Assembly: GCA_028291705.1 (NCBI GenBank)
Contig: JAQGNS010000117.1
Coordinates: forward strand, 1 to 47,108
Reading direction: 5' to 3'
DNA length: 47,108 nucleotides
Origin: Nevskia sp.
Lineage (GTDB): Bacteria > Pseudomonadota > Gammaproteobacteria > Nevskiales > Nevskiaceae
A program made the translations under genes and the position numbers. The stretch's first letter is position 1. The number at the start of each line of letters is the position of its first letter. Below, in pieces: positions 25,027 to 33,891 of this stretch. The notes beneath the pieces were generated by a model. The model saw nothing but the letters and a program-made list of their open reading frames with translations, was not told where the DNA came from and did no database searches.

Positions 25027-26226
25027 TTATTCCTGGGCGTGCTCTCGAACGCCGGCAATCAGAAGCCTGCCAACCGAATACCCCATGAAACAGCTGATAA
25101 ACACGATAAGGAACGACTTGATTCGCTTGGGGAACAGCGCCTTGTCAGGCAGATTCGCCTCCACTACGCGATCGAGATAGATGCTTTGGCGACGGGCTTC
25201 GGCTCTTGCGGATTCGAGCGAAGCCATCGTCGACGCAAGCTCCTTTGCAGCGAACTCCTGCTTCAAAACCAACTGCTCGTACTCGGAGATTTTTGGCGCC
25301 ATCGATCCGTTGCTTCCCGCAAGCCGCGAGCGCTGACTCTCAATCTGATTTTCCAGAGCTGTTACATGCGCTTCGAGATCGGAATGCAAAGGGCTGCCCG
25401 GCGAATTGCTCTGCAACTCCGCCAGACGTGTTTTGGTCATCGCCAGCTCCGCCTGCATCTTCGCGAGCATTTCGAAGATTGCACCAGATGATTTATTCGG
25501 ATCCAGCATCGTTTCACGGGTGCGGTAAGCAAGCAAATTTTGCTGTGCCTCCACAATACCGTCCTCGGCCAACTTTACTTCTGCTTCAGCTTCGCGAACC
25601 GCGTTCTGGTGCGCCCTCTCGTTCATTCGATTGACGAGAGATTCGCTTTCCTTGAGAAGCAGATTTGCAAGCAGTTGTGCATCCTCAGGCCTGAACGCTT
25701 TGACGGTCAGCGTGGTAATGCCGGTCGTAGAATCCAGGACAACATCAACGCGACTTTGATAGTAGCGAAAGAAATCCTCGGCCTTTTCACTGTAGATAAA
25801 ACTGGGGTATTGAGCGAGAAAATCCGCCTCCGGACGATTGAAGATTTCCCGCAGATTGACTTGCTTTTCGAGAGAGGCGATCGCGTCTCGTGAAACAATG
25901 AAGTCGTTAACGGTGTAATCATCATCCTGCGCTCGGCTAATGCCCGTACTTTGCAGCAGACTGGATAGGCCGGACATCTGCATGTGAGAAGGTGAACGTA
26001 CTACAAAACTCGCTTCCGAAGAATATAAATCCGAAGCGATTAAAAAAAAGTAAACGGCAGTGATCAACGACGGCAATGCAATAAACGTCAATGAGCCGCG
26101 ATATTTACGCGCCCACTCCATAACAGATTGCAAACGACTTTTCGAAGCTGCCGTTCCGCGCAGATCTTCAATGAACAACTCGTGCTTCGGCATATCATTC
26201 ATGATGCTGACAACGCTTTCTTCCAT
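25027..26226 (-). CDS. kpsE: KpsE/CtrB/BexC-like inner-membrane capsule export protein
   Basis: 399 residues. One membrane helix near residues 46-65 (LTFIALPSLITAVYFFLIAS), a large periplasmic part with long coiled coil (about 195-350, many Ala/Glu/Gln heptads), and a second helix near the C-terminus (FLIVFISCFMGYSVGRLLIAG). This topology defines the polysaccharide co-polymerase-3 family, which bridges the KpsMT transporter and the outer-membrane export protein. VRSPSHMQMSGLSSLL is a typical early periplasmic segment. The outer-membrane partner is encoded at 12121, on the other strand. A 138-base gap upstream, after the sulfatase-fold gene, could hold a promoter, but I see no convincing one. 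Confidence 0.9.
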   Translation of the reverse strand: MEESVVSIMNDMPKHELFIEDLRGTAASKSRLQSVMEWARKYRGSLTFIALPSLITAVYFFLIASDLYSSEASFVVRSPSHMQMSGLSSLLQSTGISRAQDDDYTVNDFIVSRDAIASLEKQVNLREIFNRPEADFLAQYPSFIYSEKAEDFFRYYQSRVDVVLDSTTGITTLTVKAFRPEDAQLLANLLLKESESLVNRMNERAHQNAVREAEAEVKLAEDGIVEAQQNLLAYRTRETMLDPNKSSGAIFEMLAKMQAELAMTKTRLAELQSNSPGSPLHSDLEAHVTALENQIESQRSRLAGSNGSMAPKISEYEQLVLKQEFAAKELASTMASLESARAEARRQSIYLDRVVEANLPDKALFPKRIKSFLIVFISCFMGYSVGRLLIAGVREHAQE

Positions 26227-26364
26227 CTGAAAATTTGAGAAACATCGATAAAAACACCCGCGAGGACATTTTGACCGGAAATATGCGCAAAATCCGGACT
26301 ATCTGAGCCCAGTGCATAGTTTAACGAGCTTATCACCCCGAGCGCGAGACCGAAAATTTTCCGA

Positions 26365-27939
26365 TTACCGTGCTACACGGGTCAATTCATCGAAGCGGGC
26401 GCTCAACTTGTCGGGGGTCAACAGGGCCCCCAGAACGGCTCCGGCCAGATCCTGGGCCCGGATATCCCGGTGTAACGATTTGTTGAGTCCCGGCCGCCAC
26501 ATGAGGTAGTCGCTGCGCAGATCGCTGAACCCAAGCTGCTTGAAAGCCGACGAGAAGGCCGGCAGATGATCGCCATAAAAAGCGAGCAGGCCAGGAGTGT
26601 GGTTGGCGCCCAATGCTTCAGTCAGCACCTCCAGCATCTGGTCGGCGCTTTGGAGGCTTTGCAGATAGCGGGTCAAGGCCAGCTTTTCCTCCTGCGGCAG
26701 TGTGAGCCCCGGCAAAAGACTGGCGGGGGCCTCTCCGGGCAAGGCTGGCCAGGGACCATGATTTTCCATGGTGATCACAAAAACAAAAACGTTGGGGCCT
26801 TCCTCCTCCACGATTCTTGCTGCCATTCGCGCGGCTTCGACGTCGGAGATATAGCCATTGATACGCTGCGCACCAACAAAAGCCTCCTCCCCCAGAAACA
26901 CGTCGAAACCAAGGTTGGGCATGACCTGGTCGCGCCCGTAGAAAGTGCGATCGAACGGGTGCAAGCAATAGGTGCGGTAACCCTCAGCCCGCAAACGCCA
27001 TGCGAGCGAGGTCACCGGAACGCTGATAAAACGGTGGTACGGATTGAAACGATCGAATCCGATGGCTGCCTCGGCCAATCCAGTGAGCACCGCAAACTCG
27101 GTGCGCACCGTATTCGCCCCCCAACAGGGGACTTCAATCCTGCCCCATTGGACACCGGAGCGTTTGCATCGATCAAAAGTCGGTAGCAGTTCAGGATTGA
27201 TGGCTGCGTGCATGCGCCGTGCGTCAAAAAAGGACTCGCACTGCACCACCACAATGGGTTGTGCAGCAACCTGCCGCGAGTGCGGCGGCGTCGGTTGGAA
27301 AACAGGTAGCGCAGCCGCCTGCCGCACTTTGCGTTCGCCTCTGGCGATAATCCCGTAAGCAAGCAAAATGGCCAGTGGGCCGAAGCTGGCGGCGTCGCGC
27401 ACGGGGTTGCCGGAAAGCCTGAGGTGCCTCAGGCTTTTCGCTGCACGTACATTGAAGCGTCCGCCGACCGCCCAGGCCGCGAGGAAAACAAGGCTGAGCA
27501 ATATCAGAGCCGGCCAGGGTGATAGCCGCCACGCAGCCGTCTCAAGCCGGAACAGCAGGACGAAGATGCCGATGACCGCAGTAGCGGCTGTCAGTACCCT
27601 GCCCTTGTGCGGAAACGGCAATGCCAGGCGTGGGTGGCGAAATATGTCGAAAGCCTGGAATACATCGGTGAATACCACCGGTTCCGCCAGAACCTTCAGC
27701 TTCGCGCGATCCGCATAGGCATATCCCACGGTCAGCGCCAGCGTGATCACCCCCGCGAAAACAGGTCTGGCCGTGGCTGCGGCAAGCAATGCAAAGCAGG
27801 TAGCGGGGAGTGCGAGGTCCAGAAACAGCGCCATCGACCAGCGCAACACCGCCCCGCAGGCGATTCGCAGCACCACCCAGCCGGCAAAGGCCAGTACGGC
27901 CCCGGCCATGAGGGAATGCCAATTGATCATATCGAACAT
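26365..27939 (-). CDS. membrane sulfatase-fold protein, LtaS/MdoB-like
   Basis: 524 residues from ATG 27939, nine bases after the kpsS stop. About five hydrophobic helices (residues 8-200) are followed by an extracytoplasmic alkaline-phosphatase-superfamily domain: QCESFFD (metal Glu), a nucleophile region GANTVRTEFAVLTG, and YGDHLPAF with metal Asp-His. This matches lipoteichoic-acid-synthase and phosphoglycerol-transferase enzymes, which use phosphatidylglycerol or a similar lipid as donor on the periplasmic side. Within a capsule locus it may decorate the capsule or its lipid anchor with phosphoglycerol or another phospho group, or act as a hydrolase. A second, distant family member is encoded at 38024. 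Composition is GC-rich like kpsS. Confidence 0.85.
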   Translation of the reverse strand: MFDMINWHSLMAGAVLAFAGWVVLRIACGAVLRWSMALFLDLALPATCFALLAAATARPVFAGVITLALTVGYAYADRAKLKVLAEPVVFTDVFQAFDIFRHPRLALPFPHKGRVLTAATAVIGIFVLLFRLETAAWRLSPWPALILLSLVFLAAWAVGGRFNVRAAKSLRHLRLSGNPVRDAASFGPLAILLAYGIIARGERKVRQAAALPVFQPTPPHSRQVAAQPIVVVQCESFFDARRMHAAINPELLPTFDRCKRSGVQWGRIEVPCWGANTVRTEFAVLTGLAEAAIGFDRFNPYHRFISVPVTSLAWRLRAEGYRTYCLHPFDRTFYGRDQVMPNLGFDVFLGEEAFVGAQRINGYISDVEAARMAARIVEEEGPNVFVFVITMENHGPWPALPGEAPASLLPGLTLPQEEKLALTRYLQSLQSADQMLEVLTEALGANHTPGLLAFYGDHLPAFSSAFKQLGFSDLRSDYLMWRPGLNKSLHRDIRAQDLAGAVLGALLTPDKLSARFDELTRVAR

Positions 27940-27947
27940 GATGAAAT

Positions 27948-29303
27948 CTATTCCGGGATCGCTTCCGCGTCGTCCCACACCTGGGCGACCAATCCCGGCA
28001 CCATTTCGACCACGCGCTCACCGCTCTGGATGTCACCGTCCGCAGCTATTGCCGACAGCGCCCTGACGGGATAATCCTTCGCCGCCATTTCCAGCCGCGC
28101 CAGCGATCCTGCCACTGCCAGTTCGAGACCCATGTGGCTGTAAAAGCCCCCGTTTACTTGCGTGCGTGAGGCAACCACTCGCCGGAAAGCATCGAATGCC
28201 GCGGCATCCGGCGAGGTGCCGAGGCTCCAGAAGTCGTCCACTCCGTGCTGGAAGGTCAGGCCGGGCATATCATAAATGGCATGTCCCAAAGCCACGACCG
28301 GCACGCCGAAAGTCAGGGCCAGGATGCCCATGGTGCTGTTCACCGTGACAACGCCGGCACTGCCCTTGACCAGTTCATCCGGGCTGCCGCCCTGGAGATA
28401 AATTACGCGCGCCGCCACACCGGCGGCGGCGGCATATTCACGTGTGATGCGCCCCAGTTCGACAAGGCCCGTGTCGAGCGGGTGCTCGGTAATCACCAAC
28501 AGCGTGTCCGCAGGCGCCGAACTGGCAAAGGAGTCGATCACCTCCTTGATCGCCGGCGCCATGCGGCCGAACGGCGAATGAAAGCGGATTTGCGAATCGG
28601 CATCCAGCTGCAAGGGGAACAGATAGTACGGTTGTGCGCTACCGAGAATCTGCTGCAACAAGGCAAGCTTGCGCCGCTTGCTCCACGGCTTCATGGGGAA
28701 GCGTTTGGCACCTGCGGCATATTCGATCAAGGGATGCCACGGCTTGTGCGTCTGGTATGCCGGGTAGCGCCAAGCGGTCAATACGGTAGTGAGGTTGTAA
28801 AGCACATCCTCCGCCGCCCGGCGCACGAAACTGCTCAATACCGGAACGCCGCTATCCCAATGCCCCACCGCGTCCGCGGCACTCTTGAACCACTCCGGAT
28901 CCCGCGGCATCAAGGAATTCCTGTTCACCCCCCCACTCTCCAGGGTCACCCAGTTTGGGCGCAAGTATCCTTCTTCGAAGACGTGGACCCGGATACCGTG
29001 GCGACGCGCCAGCCGGGTGGCGGTCTGGTGCGGCGCCCGGCAATCGCCGAACAGGACGATATCCGTAATGCCTCGCCGAAGAAGCTGCTCGTTCAGGAAT
29101 TCGGGCCACTGCTCAACGGTCCCGCGAAAATCGAGCGCGCCGGGCAGATCCCAGAAAATGCGGTCTCCACCGTTGAGATTGATGCGATGGACGCTGTGTC
29201 CCTGGCCCTGCAGCCGGCCGGCAAGTCTGCTGAAGAACGTACCTATCGGTCCCTGCAGGAAAAGATAGTTGCGTTGCGACACTCCGGGAACGGGTCCCGG
29301 CAT
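27948..29303 (-). CDS. kpsS: KpsS-like capsule beta-Kdo transferase
   Basis: 451 residues from ATG 29303; GTG 29330 and TTG 29360 are in-frame alternatives. Capsule polysaccharide synthesis family: FLQGPIGTFFSRLAGRLQ near the start, DIVLFGDCRAPHQTA, VFEEGYLRPNWVTLE, FPLQLDADSQIRFHSPF, TEHPLDTG and VNSTMGILALTFGVPVVALG. KpsS adds the first beta-Kdo to lyso-phosphatidylglycerol, and KpsC then extends the linker. The single KpsC module at 9678 is its expected partner, encoded at the opposite end of the locus. This is the promoter-proximal gene of the minus-strand block. Confidence 0.9.
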   Translation of the reverse strand: MPGPVPGVSQRNYLFLQGPIGTFFSRLAGRLQGQGHSVHRINLNGGDRIFWDLPGALDFRGTVEQWPEFLNEQLLRRGITDIVLFGDCRAPHQTATRLARRHGIRVHVFEEGYLRPNWVTLESGGVNRNSLMPRDPEWFKSAADAVGHWDSGVPVLSSFVRRAAEDVLYNLTTVLTAWRYPAYQTHKPWHPLIEYAAGAKRFPMKPWSKRRKLALLQQILGSAQPYYLFPLQLDADSQIRFHSPFGRMAPAIKEVIDSFASSAPADTLLVITEHPLDTGLVELGRITREYAAAAGVAARVIYLQGGSPDELVKGSAGVVTVNSTMGILALTFGVPVVALGHAIYDMPGLTFQHGVDDFWSLGTSPDAAAFDAFRRVVASRTQVNGGFYSHMGLELAVAGSLARLEMAAKDYPVRALSAIAADGDIQSGERVVEMVPGLVAQVWDDAEAIPE

Positions 29304-29360
29304 CCAGTTCGCTTCGTTAAGCGCGCTCACAAGACAATTAAAATCATCGGTTATATACAA

Positions 29361-30227
29361 ATATTCCGGCTATAGGGGCGAAGCTGAGCAAGCAATATGA
29401 GACACAGTAATCACTTTTCGCGCCAAATAATCAGACTCTTGGCGTCGAAATGTGATCTAGCGCACATCGACCACGCTGTATCGAAGGTCGGATTCAATTC
29501 AAACTGCAAGAAACGCTCCGCACGGGCGTGCACAACTCGCCGAACTTGCCGGAACTGGACGACAAATACTGATTGGAAGTACGCAGCGAGTTCATCGCGC
29601 CGGTACTGACATCCCCTGATCCTGGAGTTTTGGTTTCCAGGCCCCCGCTTTGCGTTTGCAGACGTCCATGCACGTGTGCTTCCTCCATTTTACACGAAGG
29701 CCAGGTTGCAGCCTTGTTCATGAATCGCAATCCATCTTCAAGCCGGGCTCCATGCCCAAGCGGCTTTCTGACCCTGACGCAATCCCGTGAGCGGGCCTTA
29801 GTTACGTACGTTACGTTACCAACGCGGAGAAACCTTCGTTACATCAGCCTGCATTCATCCAAATGCACCCGATATCCCGATGTCCTCAGATGGTAAGCAC
29901 AGTAGGTAATCGTCGCAAGGCCGGAATCAGTAACGAAAAGTCAGCAAATCCGCCATTCGATCCCACACACAAGTACTGAACGACCGTATAACCCAGATCC
30001 GCAAGGCCTCCAGGTCCAATCGACATTCCACAGGCGCTATATTAGGACCCCCTAACAATTGGGCTTGGAGGTGGATTTCCGCCGGACCAGCCCCCAACAG
30101 GCCGACTCACTCACAAGACAGGGAAGCACCTCGTATCCCCACGCCCCAGGGCTCATGCCCAAAACCGAATCAAATCGGTGGAACGCTTTAGATTCATGCA
30201 GTTACACGCTCTATGCGAGAATAGGGC
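29361..30227. other. gene-poor boundary between capsule locus and dusA
   Basis: About 870 bases with no convincing gene on either strand; the short frames present have no family pattern. It is visibly A+T-richer than the dusA side. It should contain divergent promoters for kpsS and dusA, but I cannot fix a good -35/-10 pair for either. Small structures: a 6-base stem CCTGGA/TCCAGG (29621-29641) and four GTTAC words within 29801-29842. It may be the scar or edge of the capsule island. Confidence 0.5.
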
Positions 30228-31235
30228 ATGACCGTGTTTTCCCCCTACCGCTTCTCCGTGGCGCCGATGATGGATTGGACGGACCGCCATTGCCGGTATT
30301 TCCTGCGACTGCTATCGCAACACACCCGGCTCTACACCGAAATGGTCAACACGGGCGCCATCCTGCGCGGCGACGCCGACCGCCACCTGCGCTTTCACCC
30401 GGATGAGCATCCCCTGGCCCTGCAGCTTGGCGGCAGCGAGCCGCAGGCCCTGGCCCAATCCGCCGCCATCGGCGCCCAGTACGGCTATGACGAGATCAAC
30501 CTCAACTGCGGCTGCCCCTCGGACCGGGTCCAGGAAGGTCGTTTCGGCGCCTGCCTGATGGCCGAGCCGCAACGGGTGGCCGCCGCGGTGGCGGCGATGC
30601 GTGGTGCCTGCAAAACCCCGGTGACGGTCAAATGCCGCATCGGCATCGACGACAGCGAGGACTACGTCTTCCTGCGCGCCTTCGTCGAAACCGTGGCCGC
30701 CGCCGGCTGCGAAGTCTTCGTGGTGCACGCCCGCAAAGCCTGGCTGTCCGGCCTTTCGCCCAAGGAAAACCGGGAAATCCCGCCCTTGCGCTACGAACAG
30801 GTCTATCGCCTCAAACAAGAGCTCCCACAGCTCGCCATCGCCATCAACGGCGGCATCCGTACCCTGGAGGACTGCGAACAGCACCTGCAGCACGTGGATG
30901 GCGTGATGCTCGGCCGCGAGGCCTACGAGAACCCCTACCTGCTGGCCCAGGTCGATCACCGCCTGTTCGGCGACCTGCGCACGCCGCCGACCCGCGCCGA
31001 GGCCGCCCTGCGCATGCGTCCCTACATCGAACAGGAACTGGCTGGCGGCACGCCCCTGGGCCAGATCACGCGGCATATCCTCGGCCTGTACAAGGGACAG
31101 CCCGGTGGCCGCGCCTTCCGCCGGCACCTGTCGGAAAACGCACACCGCAAGCATGCGGGCTGGACGGTGGTCGAGGACGCTATCGCCCTGACCGAGCGCA
31201 GACCTGATGACCACGTCGTATCCGCCGCCGCCTGA
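30228..31235 (+). CDS. dusA: tRNA-dihydrouridine(20/20a) synthase DusA
   Basis: 335 residues, full length. The FMN-binding TIM barrel opens with FSVAPMMDWTDRHCRYF, the DusA hallmark; LNCGCPSDRVQ holds the catalytic cysteine C96. KCRIGIDD, VHARKAWLSGLSPKENR and INGGI are further DusA motifs. The enzyme reduces U20/U20a in the tRNA D-loop with NADPH. It is the first plus-strand gene after the capsule locus and overlaps the frame of the following lipoprotein gene if that gene uses its upstream ATG. The 5' end of dusA is a known insertion site for some integrative elements, relevant to the island boundary next to it. Confidence 0.96.
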   Translation: MTVFSPYRFSVAPMMDWTDRHCRYFLRLLSQHTRLYTEMVNTGAILRGDADRHLRFHPDEHPLALQLGGSEPQALAQSAAIGAQYGYDEINLNCGCPSDRVQEGRFGACLMAEPQRVAAAVAAMRGACKTPVTVKCRIGIDDSEDYVFLRAFVETVAAAGCEVFVVHARKAWLSGLSPKENREIPPLRYEQVYRLKQELPQLAIAINGGIRTLEDCEQHLQHVDGVMLGREAYENPYLLAQVDHRLFGDLRTPPTRAEAALRMRPYIEQELAGGTPLGQITRHILGLYKGQPGGRAFRRHLSENAHRKHAGWTVVEDAIALTERRPDDHVVSAAA

Positions 31236-31248
31236 TGGGAATCCACTC

Positions 31249-31875
31249 GTGACCCCACCCATTACCTTGTTCAAATCCGCCCTCAAGTTCGGCGCCCTGC
31301 TCTGCCTGGGCCTCATCGTCAGCGGCTGCGCCCTGATGGGGCCGCGGGATCCCCAGCACCCGCGCGTCCTGCTGCAAACCTCGCAAGGCGACATCACCCT
31401 CGAACTGGACCGCGACCACGCCCCGCTCAGCGTCGACAATTTCCTGCGCTACGCCTGCGAAGGCCACTACGACGGCACCGTCTTCCACCGCATCGTCCCC
31501 GGCTTCGTCATCCAGGGCGGCGGCTACAACGTGGACCTCAGCGACCGGCCGCGCCACCCGCAGATCAAGCTCGAATCCGGCAACGGCCTGTCCAACCTGC
31601 GCGGCACCCTGGCCATGGCGCGGGATATGGAGCCGGACACCGCCGACGCCGAGTTCTACATCAACCTCGTCGACAACCTGAAGCTCAACCCGCACCCGGA
31701 GATTCCCGGGCGCGGGCATGGTTATGCCGTGTTCGGCCGGGTGGTCGAAGGCATGGACGTGGTCGACCGCATCGCCGCCCTGCCCACCCACGCCGTCAAC
31801 GACGACTTCTCCAACGTCCCCCTGGAACCGGTACTGATCAACAAGGCCAAGTCGGCGTCCTGCCACTGGTGGTAG
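31249..31875 (+). CDS. cyclophilin-type peptidyl-prolyl isomerase, lipoprotein
   Basis: 208 residues from GTG 31249, preferred because GATGGGA lies just upstream and a compact lipoprotein signal results (lipobox VSGC). An ATG at 31207 in frame adds 14 residues and overlaps dusA. The cyclophilin domain has FHRIVPGFVIQGGG, the active-site Arg-Phe region, GLSNLRGTLAMARD, AEFYINL and GYAVFGRVVEGMDVVD. Bacterial cyclophilins of this size catalyse proline isomerisation; the lipid anchor would place this one in the periplasm. The tail CHWW is unusual. lpxH starts 11 bases later. Confidence 0.9.
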   Translation: MTPPITLFKSALKFGALLCLGLIVSGCALMGPRDPQHPRVLLQTSQGDITLELDRDHAPLSVDNFLRYACEGHYDGTVFHRIVPGFVIQGGGYNVDLSDRPRHPQIKLESGNGLSNLRGTLAMARDMEPDTADAEFYINLVDNLKLNPHPEIPGRGHGYAVFGRVVEGMDVVDRIAALPTHAVNDDFSNVPLEPVLINKAKSASCHWW

Positions 31876-31886
31876 ACCAGGCCCTA

Positions 31887-32606
31887 ATGACCACGCTGCT
31901 TCTGTCCGACATCCACCTGCCCAACCGGCCCTCGCCGCTGCGCGACGCCTTCGCGCGCTTCCTGGCCGGCCCGGCGCGCGGGGCGGAAACCGTCTACATC
32001 CTCGGCGACCTGTTCGAATACTGGATCGGCGACGACGTCGGCCGGCGCGAATACGGCCCCGAGTTCGCCGCCCTGCGCGCCCTCAGCGACAGCGGCGTGC
32101 GCATCCGCTTCATGCACGGCAACCGCGACTTCCTCGTCGGCAAGGACTTCGCCGCCGCCACCGGCGTCGAACTGCTGCCCGACCCGCTGCGGCTGGAGCT
32201 GGCCGGCGTCCCCACCCTGCTGTCGCACGGCGACATCTTCTGCACCGACGACCACGCCTACCAGCGCTGGCGCCGCTTCTCGCGCAACCCCCTGGCCCAG
32301 GCGGTCTACCACCGGCTGCCGGAATCGATGCGCCTGCGGGTGGCTGGTACGGCCCGCGCCGGCAGCGAGAACAAGCCCTCCATGATCATGGACGTGAACG
32401 ACGCAGCCGTGCGCGCAGCCTTCGTCCGCTACGACGTCCAACGCATCATCCACGGCCATACCCACCGCCCCGCCGAGCACGTCTACGAAATCGATGGCCG
32501 GGCTTGTGAGCGGATCGTGCTGGCCGACTGGCGGCCGCGGCATCTGGAATACCTCATCTGCGACGCCAACAGTTGGCGCCGGCAGATCTTCAACCCCATC
32601 GCGTAA
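31887..32606 (+). CDS. lpxH: UDP-2,3-diacylglucosamine diphosphatase LpxH
   Basis: 239 residues from ATG 31887, the usual LpxH length. Metallophosphoesterase motifs in order: DIHL (8-11), GDLFEYWIGDD, MHGNRDFL, LLSHGDIFCTDD and HGHTHRP, supplying the di-metal ligands. It cleaves UDP-2,3-diacylglucosamine to lipid X in lipid A synthesis at the inner membrane. LpxH is the beta/gammaproteobacterial version of this step and supports the taxonomic reading. It lies directly behind a cyclophilin gene, an arrangement common in Gammaproteobacteria, and six bases before the thioesterase gene. Confidence 0.96.
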   Translation: MTTLLLSDIHLPNRPSPLRDAFARFLAGPARGAETVYILGDLFEYWIGDDVGRREYGPEFAALRALSDSGVRIRFMHGNRDFLVGKDFAAATGVELLPDPLRLELAGVPTLLSHGDIFCTDDHAYQRWRRFSRNPLAQAVYHRLPESMRLRVAGTARAGSENKPSMIMDVNDAAVRAAFVRYDVQRIIHGHTHRPAEHVYEIDGRACERIVLADWRPRHLEYLICDANSWRRQIFNPIA

Positions 32607-32612
32607 AGCCTC

Positions 32613-33074
32613 ATGTCCAACCAGCATTTCTACGACACCCTGCGCCGCAGCTACGCCACCTCGGTGCCCCACGTCGGCGAGCTCGGCATCGAGCTCACCC
32701 GCATCGACGGCGAAGCCGCCGAGGCACGCCTGCCCTGCAAACCGGAATTCCTCGGCGACGTCGAGCGCCAGCTGATCCATACCGGCGTCATCACCACCCT
32801 GATCGACTCCATCTGCGGCATCGCCCTGCTGGCCCACATCGGCAAACCCACCCGCATCGCCACGCTCGACCTGCGGGTGGACTACCTGCGGCCCAGCCGC
32901 CCCGGCAAGGACCTGGTGTGCCGGGCCGAGTGCTACCGCCTCACCGAACAGATCGCCTTCCTGCGCGCCACCGTCTGGCAGGACGACCCCGCCGCCCCGG
33001 TCGCCAGCTGCCTGGCCGCCTTCATGCGCACCGGCCGTCCCGGCGAAACGAGCGCGCGGAGCGGCCTGCAATGA
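32613..33074 (+). CDS. PaaI-family hotdog thioesterase (first of two)
   Basis: 153 residues, a single hotdog fold. QLIHTGVITTLIDSICGIAL is the helix-capping active-site segment of PaaI/YbgC-like acyl-CoA thioesterases, followed by IATLDLRVDYLRPSRPGKDL, the paired beta strands. It probably hydrolyses an acyl- or aryl-CoA; the substrate cannot be read from sequence. Its stop overlaps the start of a second, diverged hotdog gene (ATGA 33071-33074), which suggests a heteromer or a duplicated pair. Confidence 0.88.
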   Translation: MSNQHFYDTLRRSYATSVPHVGELGIELTRIDGEAAEARLPCKPEFLGDVERQLIHTGVITTLIDSICGIALLAHIGKPTRIATLDLRVDYLRPSRPGKDLVCRAECYRLTEQIAFLRATVWQDDPAAPVASCLAAFMRTGRPGETSARSGLQ

Positions 33075-33520
33075 AAATGGAAGAAGCGCGCCGCCTGGCG
33101 CGGGAGCAGAGAGACAGCGCCGCCCTGCTCGGTCTGGTCCCCTACGCCGTCTACCTGGGCCTGCGCATCGACATGGCCGACCCCGCCGCCCCGGTCCTGC
33201 ATCTGCCGTTCAAAAAATCCCTGATCGGCAACTCCGCCCTGCCCGCCATCCACGGCGGCGTGGTCGCCAGCTTCATGGAGAGCGCCGCCCTGATGCACCT
33301 GCTGCTGATGCTGGACGAGCAGCGCGTGCCGAAGAGCATCGACTTCTCCATCGACTACCTGCGCTCGGCCCACGCCGAGGACTCCTACGCCAGCTGCGCG
33401 GTCGAGCGCCTCGGCCGGCGCGTGGCCCAGGTGCAGATCCGCTGCTGGCAGGCCAACCCTGCCAAGCCGGTAGCCCTGGCCCGCGCCCACTTCCTGCTGG
33501 CCGGCGATGAACCCGCCTGA
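33071..33520 (+). CDS. PaaI-family hotdog thioesterase (second of two)
   Basis: 149 residues. The hotdog segments are PAIHGGVVASFMESAALMHL and SIDFSIDYLRSAHAEDSYA. The HGG-V-AS-x-E pattern is the more canonical thioesterase active site, whereas the upstream paralogue reads HTGVITTLID. Coupled to that gene through ATGA. Both may form mixed dimers. The following small gene begins inside its last codons (14-base overlap). Confidence 0.88.
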   Translation: MKMEEARRLAREQRDSAALLGLVPYAVYLGLRIDMADPAAPVLHLPFKKSLIGNSALPAIHGGVVASFMESAALMHLLLMLDEQRVPKSIDFSIDYLRSAHAEDSYASCAVERLGRRVAQVQIRCWQANPAKPVALARAHFLLAGDEPA

Positions 33521-33809
33521 ACACGCTGACGAGGGGGGCGGTAGCGGCGATTACTCGGGCTGGCTCAGCCTGCGCGAACTCGACACCGAACTGGGCCGGG
33601 ACAAGGGCACTTCCTTCCGCACCTTCAAACGCCTTTTGCCGCAACTGGTGGAGGGGCGGGATTTCGTCGTGCTCGACCATCGCCAATACGGCGCGCTGGC
33701 GGCGCAATTGCACGCCGCGGGCCGCCTTTACCGCAGTTCCGTGAACCCCGTATTGCTCGCTCCGCCGGCGGCGGCACTGGTCCGCGAAAGCCTGTCCGGG
33801 GCGCAGTAA
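33507..33809 (+). CDS. small conserved-looking protein of unknown function
   Basis: 100 residues from ATG 33507, overlapping the thioesterase gene by 14 bases. After an acidic, disordered start comes a compact alpha/beta region (WLSLRELDTELGRDKG, FRTFKRLLPQLVEGRDFVVL) and a helical end. The tight overlap and sensible codon use support it as a gene. I do not recognise a family; the arginine-rich middle could contact nucleic acid, but that is only a guess. Confidence 0.65.
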   Translation: MNPPEHADEGGGSGDYSGWLSLRELDTELGRDKGTSFRTFKRLLPQLVEGRDFVVLDHRQYGALAAQLHAAGRLYRSSVNPVLLAPPAAALVRESLSGAQ

Positions 33810-33891
33810 GCGCCATTACCTAGTGGCGCTGGAATCATTGCCTCTGGCGCACACCCGAGGTTAGGATTCGGGTCCCTTTTGGAGAATGACC

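Noticed and set aside
28245-29375. 376-codon plus-strand frame opposite kpsS
   Set aside because: Antisense to a clear kpsS homologue, with no recognisable motif.
29494-29896. Short frames in the kps-dusA gap
   Set aside because: Composition and lack of conserved-looking segments suggest chance reading; no ribosome-binding sites.
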